From an uncultured Ellagibacter sp. (GTDB lineage: Bacteria; Actinomycetota; Coriobacteriia; Coriobacteriales; Eggerthellaceae): a stretch of 20,772 bases of DNA. The notes under the pieces are model-generated. The model worked only from the letters and a program-made list of their open reading frames with translations, searched no databases and was not told where the DNA came from. The stretch spans positions 1 through 20,772 of the forward strand of contig NZ_CAKUAL010000036.1 in the NCBI RefSeq assembly GCF_934636505.1, in the 5' to 3' direction. Numbering within the stretch: the stretch's first letter is position 1; each line of letters begins with the position of its first letter. Shown here in pieces: positions 1-6,486 of the stretch. The translations under genes were made by a program, and so were the position numbers.

Positions 1-262
1 GGTAGTAGTGCTGCATGCGGTTGGGGTTCTCGCCGTAGCGGCCGTCGGCCGGGCGGCGGCACGGCTGCGGATAGCAGGTGCGCCAGGCGTTGGGCCCGAG
101 GCTGCGCAGCGTGGTAGCGGTGTGGAACGTGCCCGCGCCCACCTCGCTGTCGTAGGGCTGCATGACGACGCAGCCCTGCTTCGCCCAGTAGTGCTGCAGG
201 TTCATGATGATGTCCTGGAACGTCAGCTTGTCGGCCGCAGGGCCGGCGGATGTCTCTGCCAT
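1..262 (-). CDS. glyQ: Glycyl-tRNA synthetase alpha subunit, N-terminal part (runs off left edge)
   Basis: The alpha chain of the alpha2-beta2 class II glycyl-tRNA synthetase contains the catalytic site that activates glycine with ATP; the beta chain (glyS, normally next) would lie outside the window. The first 87 codons are visible and match the strongly conserved GlyQ opening: TFQDIIMNLQHYWAKQGC, then QPYDSEVGAGTFH, then RRPADGRYGENPNRMQHYY. The start is the ATG at 260-262, preceded by AAGGAG four bases upstream of it. The gene follows lepB by 54 bases on the same strand with no clear terminator between, so it is probably the distal part of the rpsP-trmD-lepB transcription unit. The identification is secure from the motif string; only the truncation by the window edge limits it. 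Confidence 0.95.
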   Translation of the reverse strand, partial: MAETSAGPAADKLTFQDIIMNLQHYWAKQGCVVMQPYDSEVGAGTFHTATTLRSLGPNAWRTCYPQPCRRPADGRYGENPNRMQHYY

Positions 263-316
263 GACTCTCCTTCTCGTATCGATGCGCGGGACGCCGAGCG
301 CCCGGTTCTCCACCCT

Positions 317-886
317 TTAAGACAGCACCCCGATATGCGGGATCGGCCAGTAGGTGAACACCGCGTGGCCGGTCACGCTCGAGGCGTCGATTGCGCCGAA
401 ATAGCGCGAATCCTGCGAATTGGTTCGATTGTCGCCCATGACCCAAAGGCAGCCCTCGGGCACGGTGTAGGGATAGCTGATGGGAACGGCCGTCTTCTCG
501 AACGGCTCGGAAACCTTGTTCTCGGTGTAGGGCTCGTCGAGCACGACCCCGTCGACGACGACCTTGCCGTTTTGCAGATCGACCGTCTGGCCGCCGGTGG
601 CGATGACGCGCTTGATCAGCGTGCGGTTGGAGACAAGCGGGTCGGCGAAGGTGATGATGTCACCTTCCTGGGGCTCGTTCGCGTAATAGGAAAGCTTCTC
701 GGAGAAGACGAGGTCGCCCACTTCGATGGTGTCTTCCATCGAGCCCGACGGAATCTCGTAGGCGCCGAACACGAAGGTGTTCAGCAGGCGCGAGAGACCG
801 AACACGACGAGTACCATGATGACGATGCTCAACAGGCTGCGGGCCATCTTCGAGCCCTGGCGTTCGGCATGCTGACCGGAAAACAT
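317..886 (-). CDS. lepB: Signal peptidase I
   Basis: This membrane serine protease removes signal peptides from Sec- and Tat-exported proteins. The 189-residue product is the short Gram-positive type: one N-terminal membrane anchor (about residues 17-35), PSGSM with the catalytic Ser49, RTLIKRV with the general base Lys92, and the box E motif GDNRTNSQDSRYFG at 151-164. All S26A family signatures are present and intact. The start is uncertain: the ATG at 884-886 has only a distant AAGGA, while an ATG at 845-847 (residue 14) has AGGG seven bases upstream and would still leave a complete anchor. It lies 85 bases after trmD and 54 bases before glyQ on the same strand. Finding lepB here, where many bacteria have rplS after trmD, is a lineage arrangement and not an anomaly in the protein. 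Confidence 0.95.
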   Translation of the reverse strand: MFSGQHAERQGSKMARSLLSIVIMVLVVFGLSRLLNTFVFGAYEIPSGSMEDTIEVGDLVFSEKLSYYANEPQEGDIITFADPLVSNRTLIKRVIATGGQTVDLQNGKVVVDGVVLDEPYTENKVSEPFEKTAVPISYPYTVPEGCLWVMGDNRTNSQDSRYFGAIDASSVTGHAVFTYWPIPHIGVLS

Positions 887-971
887 GAAGCGCGATATCC
901 TTTCGATACGGGAGGCGGTGCCACCCGTGATTCAAGTCGTGAATTCGAATGATAGCGCTTCGCGCAAGTCG

Positions 972-1853
972 TTAGCCCTCTTCGCCCAATCTTTGCAGAA
1001 AATCCCTGTCAGCGGGTGAAAGTTCCACGTCGGCAAGCAGGTCGGGGCGAAGGCGGGCCGTGCGCAGCAAGCTCTGCTCGCGACGCCATTTCGCCACCTT
1101 CCCGTGGTCCCCGGAAAGAAGCACGTCGGGCACCCGCATTCCGCGGAACTCAGCGGGGCGCGTGTACTGGGGATATTCCAAAAGGCCGTCGGAGAAGCTC
1201 TCGGTGATCGCGCCGTCCTCGGCACCGAGCACGCCGGGAAGCTTGCGAACCACCGCGTCGATCACGACCATCGAGGCGAGCTCACCGCTCGTGAGCACGT
1301 AGTCCCCAAGCGATATGACTCGGTCCGCCAACGTGTACGCGCGCTCGTCAATGCCCTCGTAGTGCCCGCAAATGAACAGGAGGCACTCTTCTTTGGCAAG
1401 ATCGAGCGCGATTTCGTCGCAGAAGCGCTCGCCCTGCGGCGCGAGAAAGATGGTGCAGGGTTTGGGAGCCTGAGATTGAGAGCTTTTGGGCGAGAACTCG
1501 ATGTCGTCCACAAAGCGAGTTCCGCACGAGCCGAAAGCCCCAGTGGGGCTTTCGTGCGAGTCAGGACTGCCGAGCGACTGGACGGCGTCGCGTTCTCGCC
1601 AATCCCCCGAGAGAAGCGCTCCCCTCGCGCAGATATCGTCATACGCCTCGAAGAGCGGCTCGCACTTCATGACGAGCCCGGCACCTCCGCCATAGGGGTC
1701 ATCGTCGGTCGTACGGTGTCTATCGTGCGTCCAATCGCGCAGGTCGTACGCATGAAAATCGAGAATCCCCTTCTCTTGGGCGATGCGCATCATCGACGAG
1801 TTCATCACCGAGTCGTACATGCCCGGAAACGTTGACAGGGTCTCGATGATCAT
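972..1853 (-). CDS. trmD: tRNA (guanine-N1)-methyltransferase with an internal insertion
   Basis: TrmD methylates G37 of tRNAs reading CNN and some other codons, using S-adenosylmethionine bound in a trefoil knot, and so prevents +1 frameshifting. Hallmarks visible are DDDPYGGGAGLVMK (about 50-63), APQGERF (138-144), FICGHYEGIDER, ISLGDYVLTSGELASM, LPGVLG, and LLEYPQYTRPAEFRG followed by VLLSGDH. The start ATG has AAGGAGG six bases upstream. At 293 residues it is about 50 longer than usual (roughly 240-250): extra sequence lies between LFEAY (67-71) and PQGERF (139-144), where B. subtilis TrmD has only 17 residues. The DNA of this insertion is a large imperfect palindrome (separate entry). 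The frame is open and the knot residues are intact, so the enzyme is probably active. It is preceded by an intrinsic terminator in the rimM-trmD gap. Confidence 0.96.
   Translation of the reverse strand: MIIETLSTFPGMYDSVMNSSMMRIAQEKGILDFHAYDLRDWTHDRHRTTDDDPYGGGAGLVMKCEPLFEAYDDICARGALLSGDWRERDAVQSLGSPDSHESPTGAFGSCGTRFVDDIEFSPKSSQSQAPKPCTIFLAPQGERFCDEIALDLAKEECLLFICGHYEGIDERAYTLADRVISLGDYVLTSGELASMVVIDAVVRKLPGVLGAEDGAITESFSDGLLEYPQYTRPAEFRGMRVPDVLLSGDHGKVAKWRREQSLLRTARLRPDLLADVELSPADRDFLQRLGEEG
1489..1600. repeat. Imperfect palindrome inserted in frame within trmD
   Basis: The outer arms at about 1489-1510 and 1579-1600 are inverted copies matching at about 19 of 22 positions, opening and closing with GGCGAGAAC and GTTCTCGCC. 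The core is a perfect 11-bp stem, CGAAAGCCCCA at 1532-1542 and its complement at 1544-1554, around a single central base. A further CGCACGA block pairs just outside the core with a short bulge. The element corresponds to about TrmD residues 85-122, inside the roughly 50 residues that ordinary TrmD proteins lack. Palindromic elements inserted in frame into essential genes are known in Rickettsia (RPE); whether this is an analogous mobile repeat is inference. No second copy of the core was seen in this window. Confidence 0.75.
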
Positions 1854-1870
1854 CCGTGTCCTCCTTGAAA

Positions 1871-1908
1871 TGAAAAATGGGCGCCCAGGACAGACCCTGA
1901 ACGCCCAT
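1871..1908 (-). terminator. Intrinsic terminator between rimM and trmD
   Basis: On the minus strand a 13-bp stem (left arm ATGGGCGTTCAGG, right arm CCTGGGCGCCCAT, two G-U pairs, six-base loop) is followed directly by TTTTTCATTTC. The T run ends only a few bases before the trmD Shine-Dalgarno sequence. It has the full form of a rho-independent terminator inside what otherwise looks like one operon, so it probably lowers transcription of trmD-lepB-glyQ relative to rpsP-khpA-rimM. Confidence 0.8.
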
Positions 1909-1925
1909 CTCGCGGGATTGCGTTG

Positions 1926-2456
1926 CTACAAGCTCAAAAGGCCCGCCGGCACATCGACGTCGATGCGCTCGCGTTCCTCGTCGATGCCCACCAAAAACTC
2001 GTCCACGAGCGGGATGAGCAGGGGCGATTGCCCGTCTGCGCGATCGACGACGAGAAGGCTCTGCCCAGGGTTGTCCTCCACGCGCAGAAGCGTCCCCAGA
2101 AGGCCCGCCTGCGCATCATGGACTTCCCACCCAGATACGCCCTCGGAATGCGCTGCCGCGATGGCCTGCGCAAGCTCGGGAAGCTCCTCGCGGCGAACGA
2201 GCACGTGGCATCCGCAAAGCGCCTTCGCCGTGTCGATGTCGTCCACGCCTTCGAACCACACAACAGCGGAGGTATCGTCCTGCGGACGGATTTCCTCGAC
2301 CTTCGCGCGACGGGGCATATCGAGCACGGGCGGCACAAACGCCACCTCCATGCCCTCCTCGAGCAAAAAAGGAAGGCCCGACGCGCTTCGCACGACGAGC
2401 CCCCCATCTAGATTCTTCGCAGTCGCCAACCAGGCAACATCAGCCCAGGTGCGCAC
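1926..2456 (-). CDS. rimM: 16S rRNA processing protein RimM
   Basis: RimM binds ribosomal protein S19 and helps mature the 3' (head) domain of the 30S subunit. The 176-residue product has the two-part RimM layout: an N-terminal barrel (about 1-95, ending in the VLVRREELPEL-like linker) and a C-terminal PRC barrel with the typical LIPLVDEFLVGIDEERERI and VDVPAGLLSL ending. The N-terminus is divergent and lacks the usual GRIxxxHGLKGEV signature, so the call relies on the C-terminal barrel, length and position between khpA and trmD. The start is a GTG at 2454-2456 whose last base-pair overlaps the khpA stop codon (TAGTG), which points to translational coupling. A terminator follows it before trmD. 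Confidence 0.88.
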   Translation of the reverse strand: MRTWADVAWLATAKNLDGGLVVRSASGLPFLLEEGMEVAFVPPVLDMPRRAKVEEIRPQDDTSAVVWFEGVDDIDTAKALCGCHVLVRREELPELAQAIAAAHSEGVSGWEVHDAQAGLLGTLLRVEDNPGQSLLVVDRADGQSPLLIPLVDEFLVGIDEERERIDVDVPAGLLSL

Positions 2457-2710
2457 TATTCGACAAGCTCCACGTCAACGGGGATGTCGGCACGGGAAGC
2501 CGCCGCGCGAGCAAGCGTGCGGATGGCCTTGATGACGCGACCTTGACGGCCGATGATCTTGCCAGCGTCCTCTTCGTTCACGCGAATCTCCACGAGAATC
2601 GAGCCCTCTTCGGTTTCGCTTCCCTGGATATCGAGATCCTCCTCGTTGTCGACGAGGGGGCGAACAATCGCGTCAACCAAGCCGACGAGATCTTCCGTCT
2701 GCTCGGACAT
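2456..2710 (-). CDS. khpA: KH-domain RNA-binding protein KhpA
   Basis: KhpA (YlqC) is a small single KH-domain RNA-binding protein that, with KhpB/Jag, affects cell elongation and division in Firmicutes. The 84-residue product carries an acidic N-terminus and a KH fold with the RNA-contacting GxxG loop in AGKIIGRQGRVIKAIRTL. The start is taken at the ATG 2708-2710 (MSEQTEDLV); an upstream in-frame ATG would overlap rpsP by some 70 bases and adds basic residues untypical of the family. It begins five bases after the rpsP stop and its own stop overlaps the rimM GTG by one base, so rpsP-khpA-rimM are tightly coupled. This gene order is common across Gram-positive bacteria. Confidence 0.93.
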   Translation of the reverse strand: MSEQTEDLVGLVDAIVRPLVDNEEDLDIQGSETEEGSILVEIRVNEEDAGKIIGRQGRVIKAIRTLARAAASRADIPVDVELVE

Positions 2711-2715
2711 GTCTT

Positions 2716-2961
2716 CTACGCTTCCTTGCGAGCGGTTTCGAGAAGACGAGCGACCGTGTCGGTCGGCTGGGCGCCATTGGCGATCCACTTGTCAACCTTC
2801 TCGAGGTCGAACTTGATCATAGAGGGATCGACGCACGGATTGTAGCGGCCGACCTCTTCGATGAACTTGCCGTCACGCGGAGCGCGAGCATCGGCAACGA
2901 CGATACGGTAGTACGGACGCTTCTTAGCGCCGTGACGAGCCAGGCGAATTTTGACTGCCAT
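2716..2961 (-). CDS. rpsP: 30S ribosomal protein S16
   Basis: S16 is an assembly protein of the 30S body that binds 16S rRNA. The 81-residue product is full length and begins with the family signature VKIRLARHGAKKRPYYRIVVADAR, continuing with RDGKFIEEVGRYNP. The start ATG at 2959-2961 has AAAAGGAG nine bases upstream. It is the first gene of the rpsP-khpA-rimM-trmD-lepB-glyQ unit and has a strong promoter about 100 bases upstream. The leader contains a perfect 9-bp inverted repeat whose second arm fills the spacer between the Shine-Dalgarno sequence and the start codon, which could regulate translation (separate entry). Confidence 0.98.
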   Translation of the reverse strand: MAVKIRLARHGAKKRPYYRIVVADARAPRDGKFIEEVGRYNPCVDPSMIKFDLEKVDKWIANGAQPTDTVARLLETARKEA

Positions 2962-3016
2962 GAAGTTGAACTCCTTTTAACCTTACATCTTTCGATTTCC
3001 GCGAAGCTTCAACTTC
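2962..3016 (-). promoter_or_regulatory. Inverted repeat in the rpsP leader over the translation start
   Basis: In the rpsP leader, GAAGTTGAA (3008-3016 read on the minus strand) is exactly complementary to TTCAACTTC (2962-2970), which occupies the spacer between the AAGGAG and the ATG. The 37-base loop holds the Shine-Dalgarno sequence. Pairing would bury the ribosome start region, so a translational switch is plausible. A smaller competing hairpin, CGAAG-N6-CTTCG, uses part of the upstream arm. Function is inference. Confidence 0.5.
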
Positions 3017-3036
3017 GGGAAAAACAGCGATTGTTA

Positions 3037-3065
3037 ATATTACCCAGATTTGAATGAAATGGCAA
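3037..3065 (-). promoter_or_regulatory. Sigma-A/70-type promoter of the rpsP operon
   Basis: The minus strand reads TTGCCA (3060-3065), a 17-base spacer, then TAATAT (3037-3042). Both hexamers are close to consensus and the spacing is optimal. Transcription would begin near 3030, leaving a leader of about 70 bases before rpsP. Confidence 0.75.
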
Positions 3066-3105
3066 GCGAGAACGCATGATACCCACACAAACGGGCGAAA
3101 GCGGC

Positions 3106-3648
3106 CTATGCGAGGCTTGCACCAAGCTCGCGAGCCTTCTCAAGACCAGGGTTGCCAGCGATAGCGCCCTTCTCGAAAACGGCGTTCACGACGACCTCGC
3201 CGATGCTCTCCTGATGCGCGTACGCGTTTGCCCGCTTGTAGGTGTCGAGCAGCGAGTCCGCCGCCGTGATGTCCTTGTCCTCCAGACAGAGCAGCAGGCC
3301 GACGCGCGGAATGTTGAACGACTTAGCGATGCCGCAGAACATGCGGTCCTGAAAGGCTTTCAGCTGCGCGGGGTACGTAAAGCAGTAGAGCGGCGTGGCG
3401 TACACGAGCACGTCCGCCCAGTGAAGGTCGGGATAGAACTGCTGCATGTCGTCTTGCTGAACGCATGCGCCCTCATGGGAGAAGCAGTAGTTGCACCCAA
3501 GGCAGCCCGTGATCTTCGCGCGCCCGGCGTCGATGCGCCGCACCTCGCAGCCCGCCGACTTCGCTCCCTCGATGAACGCCTCGGCGAGCGTGTCGGAGTT
3601 GCCGCCGACGCGCGGACTTCCCGTCACTACCAGCACCTTGCAAGACAT
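3106..3648 (-). CDS. Iron-sulfur flavoprotein / NADPH-dependent FMN reductase family
   Basis: The 180-residue product is a flavodoxin-like protein that should bind FMN: VLVVTGSPRVGGNSDTLAEAF (5-25) is the phosphate-binding loop. It is followed by a compact cysteine motif, Cys49-X2-Cys52-X2-Cys55-X6-Cys62, leading into QQDDMQQFY, and then WADVLVYATPLYCFTYPAQLKAFQDR. In iron-sulfur flavoproteins (Isf) of methanogens and clostridia the same CX2CX2CX4-7C spacing ligates a 4Fe-4S cluster, so electron transfer between an iron-sulfur centre and FMN is likely; the physiological partner is unknown. The start ATG has a GAGGGGAC Shine-Dalgarno region. It lies between ffh and rpsP, genes usually adjacent in this block, and probably has no link to translation. 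Confidence 0.85.
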   Translation of the reverse strand: MSCKVLVVTGSPRVGGNSDTLAEAFIEGAKSAGCEVRRIDAGRAKITGCLGCNYCFSHEGACVQQDDMQQFYPDLHWADVLVYATPLYCFTYPAQLKAFQDRMFCGIAKSFNIPRVGLLLCLEDKDITAADSLLDTYKRANAYAHQESIGEVVVNAVFEKGAIAGNPGLEKARELGASLA

Positions 3649-3671
3649 AACCGTCCCCTCTCTCGTAATGC

Positions 3672-3707
3672 GCCTGGGCAGCAGGCCTCTCTTCCTGCCG
3701 CCCAGGC
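3672..3707 (-). other. Stem-loop upstream of the iron-sulfur flavoprotein gene
   Basis: GCCTGGGC (3672-3679) plus GCAGG (3681-3685) pair with CCTGC (3694-3698) plus GCCCAGGC (3700-3707). The stem is 13 pairs with one A-C mismatch and an eight-base loop. There is no T run on the minus strand, so a leader structure or processing site is more likely than a terminator. The rest of the 248-base ffh-flavoprotein gap shows only a 10-bp direct repeat, GAGCGCCTTC at 3740 and 3794. I found no SRP RNA consensus there. Confidence 0.5.
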
Positions 3708-3896
3708 ACGAACCCGCACTCCCCCGCCTCTCATGCGGCGAGCGCCTTCAGGTGGCTCTTACCAAGCTTGCACGCTCCCGCTCCGCGCGATGAGAGCGCC
3801 TTCGAGCAGCACCCGGCCTGTCCGCTCCCACACGCCTTCGCGACGATTGAGCGTATTTCCCGCAAGCCCGAGCAACCTGGCGCCACCCCTGCTCGA

Positions 3897-5309
3897 CTAC
3901 TTGTCGCCCTGCTCGAGCATCGCTTGCACCTTCTTGATGTCGGCCATGCTCATGCCGCCCGGCATGCCCGGGATACGGCGGCGGCGCTTGCCCTTCTTGC
4001 CCTTCTTGCCAGAAAGCTCGTCGACCGAGGGCATCATCTTCTTCATCATCTTCTTGGTCTCGTTGAACTGCTTCATGAGCTGGTTCACCTCGGTGACCGT
4101 CACGCCAGCGCCCGCGGCGATGCGAGCGCGGCGGCTGCCGTTCAGAAGGTCGGGCTTCTCGCGCTCAGCCTTCGTCATGGAGTTGATGATGACCTCCATG
4201 TGGTCGAGTGCGCCCTCGTCGACCTGCCCCGATCCGAGCGCCTTGTCACCGCCAGGGAGCGCGCTCACGAGCTTGCGCACGCCGCCCATCTTGCGGATTT
4301 GGCGGTTCATGTCGACGAAGTCGTTCAGCGTGAGCTGCGATTTCGCGAGGCGCTTCGCCGTTTCGGCCTCTTCGGCCTCCTGCTGGACGCGCACGGCGCT
4401 CTCGATGAGGCTCACCATGTCGCCCATGCCGAGGATGCGCTTGGCGATGCGGTCGGGATGGAATTCCTCGAGCGAATCGGGCTTCTCACCTGCGCTGATA
4501 AACTTGATGGGCTTTCCTGTGACCTGCTTGATGGAAAGCGCGCCGCCGCCACGGGCGTCGCCGTCCATCTTCGACATGATGACGCCGTCGAAGTCGACAC
4601 GCTCGGCGAACGCAGCCGCCACGTTCACGACGTCCTGGCCGGTCATGGCGTCGACGACCATGAGGATCTGGTCGGGCTTGACGGCGCGCTTGATGGCCTC
4701 GGCTTCCTCCATCATCTCGTCGTCGACGTGCAGGCGGCCCGCCGTGTCGACGATGACGACGTCGCGCAGGTGGTCGATGGCGTCCTGCACGCCTTCCTTC
4801 GCGATGGCGACCGGATCTTTCCCGTCGCCGCGGTAGACGCGCACCCCCATCTCGTCGCCGAGCGTCTGGAGCTGATCGGCGGCGGCGGGGCGGTACACGT
4901 CACACGCGACGAGCAGCGGCGAGTGCTTCTCCTGCTTCAGGCGGTAGGCGAGTTTGGCCGCGGCGGTCGTCTTGCCCGAGCCTTGCAGGCCGACGAGCAT
5001 GATGACGTTGGGAATGCGGCTCGAGAGAACGAGCTTCGAGTCGGTGCGGCCCAAAAGCTCGGTGAGCTCATCGAGCACGACCTTCACGACGTTTTGCGCC
5101 GGCGTGAGCGAATCGAGCACCTCGGCGGTGAGACAGCGCTCCTTCGTGCGCGCACAGAACTGCTTCACAACCTTGAAGTTGACGTCCGCCTCGAGCAGCG
5201 CCAAGCGGATCTCGCGCATGGCAGAGTTGATATCTTCCTCGGTCAGGCGGCCTTTTCCGCGCAGGCCCGAGAATATGCCCTGCAATCGCTCGGAAAGACT
5301 TTCAAGCAT
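3897..5309 (-). CDS. ffh: Signal recognition particle protein Ffh
   Basis: Ffh is the SRP54 GTPase that binds 4.5S RNA and hydrophobic signal sequences and delivers ribosomes to FtsY and the Sec translocon. The 470-residue product shows the N domain (LTEEDINSAMREIRLALLEADVNFKVV), the G domain with GLQGSGKTT (107-115), DVYRPAAADQL, DTAGRLHVD and the SKMDGDARGGGALS insertion box, and a methionine-rich M domain (KKMMKKMMPSV, RRRRIPGMPGGMSMADIKK). The start is the ATG at 5307-5309, preceded by GGAGG four bases upstream; the longer reading frame to 5342 would start upstream in the leader and adds no conserved sequence. A perfect TATAAT lies about 42 bases upstream of the start. Confidence 0.98.
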   Translation of the reverse strand: MLESLSERLQGIFSGLRGKGRLTEEDINSAMREIRLALLEADVNFKVVKQFCARTKERCLTAEVLDSLTPAQNVVKVVLDELTELLGRTDSKLVLSSRIPNVIMLVGLQGSGKTTAAAKLAYRLKQEKHSPLLVACDVYRPAAADQLQTLGDEMGVRVYRGDGKDPVAIAKEGVQDAIDHLRDVVIVDTAGRLHVDDEMMEEAEAIKRAVKPDQILMVVDAMTGQDVVNVAAAFAERVDFDGVIMSKMDGDARGGGALSIKQVTGKPIKFISAGEKPDSLEEFHPDRIAKRILGMGDMVSLIESAVRVQQEAEEAETAKRLAKSQLTLNDFVDMNRQIRKMGGVRKLVSALPGGDKALGSGQVDEGALDHMEVIINSMTKAEREKPDLLNGSRRARIAAGAGVTVTEVNQLMKQFNETKKMMKKMMPSVDELSGKKGKKGKRRRRIPGMPGGMSMADIKKVQAMLEQGDK

Positions 5310-5649
5310 GAATCCTCCAGTGTGGAATCGAAAAGTGCACAATGCTTGGGATTATACGCCAGGTAGGGCACATGACGGAAAAGACCTCGAGTAGCGCGCG
5401 AAGACTGCACCGAAAACGTGGAAACGGGCGGCAGGGGCCGCGGGTCGTGAGCGAATGAGGCAGGAGTCAACATGATGGGAAGAGGTCGGGATATTTCTCT
5501 CACGTCAAGCGGGGTTCACCTAGGTGCGGGACAGGAGTTGAGCGATTTATTTCATCCTCAATCCTTCCAAATAGCGCACTGAACCGCGGCGATTCTGACA
5601 CAAAATGAAGGTTTACCGAATCGAAAGTGAATCCACCACTCACCGCAAC
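5310..5649. other. Intergenic stretch upstream of ffh, no gene seen
   Basis: Apart from the ffh leader and -10 element at its left end and a terminator just to its right, this stretch shows no convincing coding sequence on either strand. A perfect 10-bp palindrome, CACCTAGGTG, lies at 5517-5526 and could be an operator. No tRNA or SRP RNA consensus was found. Confidence 0.5.
5351..5356 (-). promoter_or_regulatory. Probable -10 element of ffh
   Basis: A perfect TATAAT on the minus strand sits about 42 bases before the ffh start. No good -35 hexamer is found 16-18 bases upstream, so an activator or strong -10 dependence is possible. The leader would be about 35 bases. Confidence 0.5.
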
Positions 5650-5686
5650 GAAAAAGGGCGCCAACCCCAAGAGGAGTCGACACCCT
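5650..5686 (-). terminator. Intrinsic terminator after the zinc-ribbon membrane protein gene
   Basis: The minus strand forms a 14-pair stem (AGGGTGTCGACTCC with GGGGTTGGCGCCCT, four of the pairs G-U) closed by a TCTT loop and followed by TTTTTCG. It begins about 40 bases after the stop codon at 5725. Confidence 0.8.
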
Positions 5687-5724
5687 GAACAGGCAGTTCT
5701 TCGAACGAGAAAGCGAAGCTCGCC

Positions 5725-6297
5725 TTATTCCTTTTCCTCACGATGCTCTTGCGTGCGCGGAGCACGGGAGCGCACCTGGCTGTGCGGCTCGCGGGCAACC
5801 TGGCCCTGCGAAGCGGAGCCCTGCTGCGGGCGAGGACGGCGGCGCGGGGCTGACCCACCGTTGCGGTTCTGCCCCACCGGCGTGGCGCAGTACGGGCACA
5901 CGGTCCATGCAGGCTCGAGCGCATGATGGCAGCTCGGGCAGAGGTTCTTCAGGCGCGTATGGCAGTTCGGGCACAGCACATAGTCGGACTCGACCGGATA
6001 GCCGCAGTTCGCGCACTCGCCGTACTTCATGAGCTCGCGCTGCTTCAGGGCAACCTCGAGTTCCTGCTCATCGCGATCGATCTGCAACAGAGGCGGGCGA
6101 AGCAGGCAGTACGCGATGACGCCGACAAGCGGCACGAGCGCGACGATGCCCCAAACGTACCAGTGCGTCCCGCGCATGTACGCATCGCGGATGACCCACA
6201 CGATAGAAAGGACATAGAGCAGCACGAGCAGCACGATAAAGACCGTGAACGCCGTCATCAGTTCCGGCGTAATGAGCTGCGACATCAATTCGGACAT
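5725..6297 (-). CDS. Membrane protein with two zinc ribbons, function unknown
   Basis: The 190-residue product has two N-terminal membrane segments (about 13-36 and 46-66) and a coil rich in charged residues (72-92). Two CxxC-CxxC zinc ribbons follow (Cys95/98/109/112 and Cys120/123/134/137, with CPNCHTRL, CPSCHHAL and CPYC), then a basic, Gln/Arg-rich disordered tail. The ribbons should be cytoplasmic and may bind nucleic acid or protein; the DZR class of domain does not identify a reaction. The start is the ATG at 6295-6297 with GAGG five bases upstream. A longer reading frame to 6444 crosses the likely promoter and is not used. The gene has its own -10 element and terminator, so it is probably monocistronic. 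Confidence 0.8.
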   Translation of the reverse strand: MSELMSQLITPELMTAFTVFIVLLVLLYVLSIVWVIRDAYMRGTHWYVWGIVALVPLVGVIAYCLLRPPLLQIDRDEQELEVALKQRELMKYGECANCGYPVESDYVLCPNCHTRLKNLCPSCHHALEPAWTVCPYCATPVGQNRNGGSAPRRRPRPQQGSASQGQVAREPHSQVRSRAPRTQEHREEKE

Positions 6298-6354
6298 GGA
6301 TTCCTCGTTTCCAATGACGCCCGTCCAACAGGCATTTCGGGCAACTAGCGAACG

Positions 6355-6360
6355 ATTATA
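6355..6360 (-). promoter_or_regulatory. Probable -10 element of the zinc-ribbon gene
   Basis: A perfect TATAAT on the minus strand lies about 58 bases before the ATG at 6297. No recognisable -35 hexamer is present at the usual distance. Confidence 0.45.
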
Positions 6361-6486
6361 ACAAAAAACCTTTAGAGCAGACGGTATACCTCGCGATATC
6401 GCAGGCATCGCCAAATAACGTATATGAGAGAATAGAATTATCAATGGGCTGTGTCAAAACCCAGCCGTGAGCACCGCGCAATTACC

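Noticed and set aside
3076..5366. Long plus-strand frames (532 and 586 codons) opposite ffh and the flavoprotein
   Set aside because: Both are antisense shadows of well-supported genes and show no family motif.
5243..5503. 86-codon minus-strand frame overlapping the ffh start
   Set aside because: It covers the ffh promoter and leader and has no ribosome binding site or recognisable motif.
3649..5724. Signal recognition particle RNA near ffh
   Set aside because: Neither gap flanking ffh contains the conserved GGTCCGGAAGGAAGCAGCC-like tip sequence on either strand.
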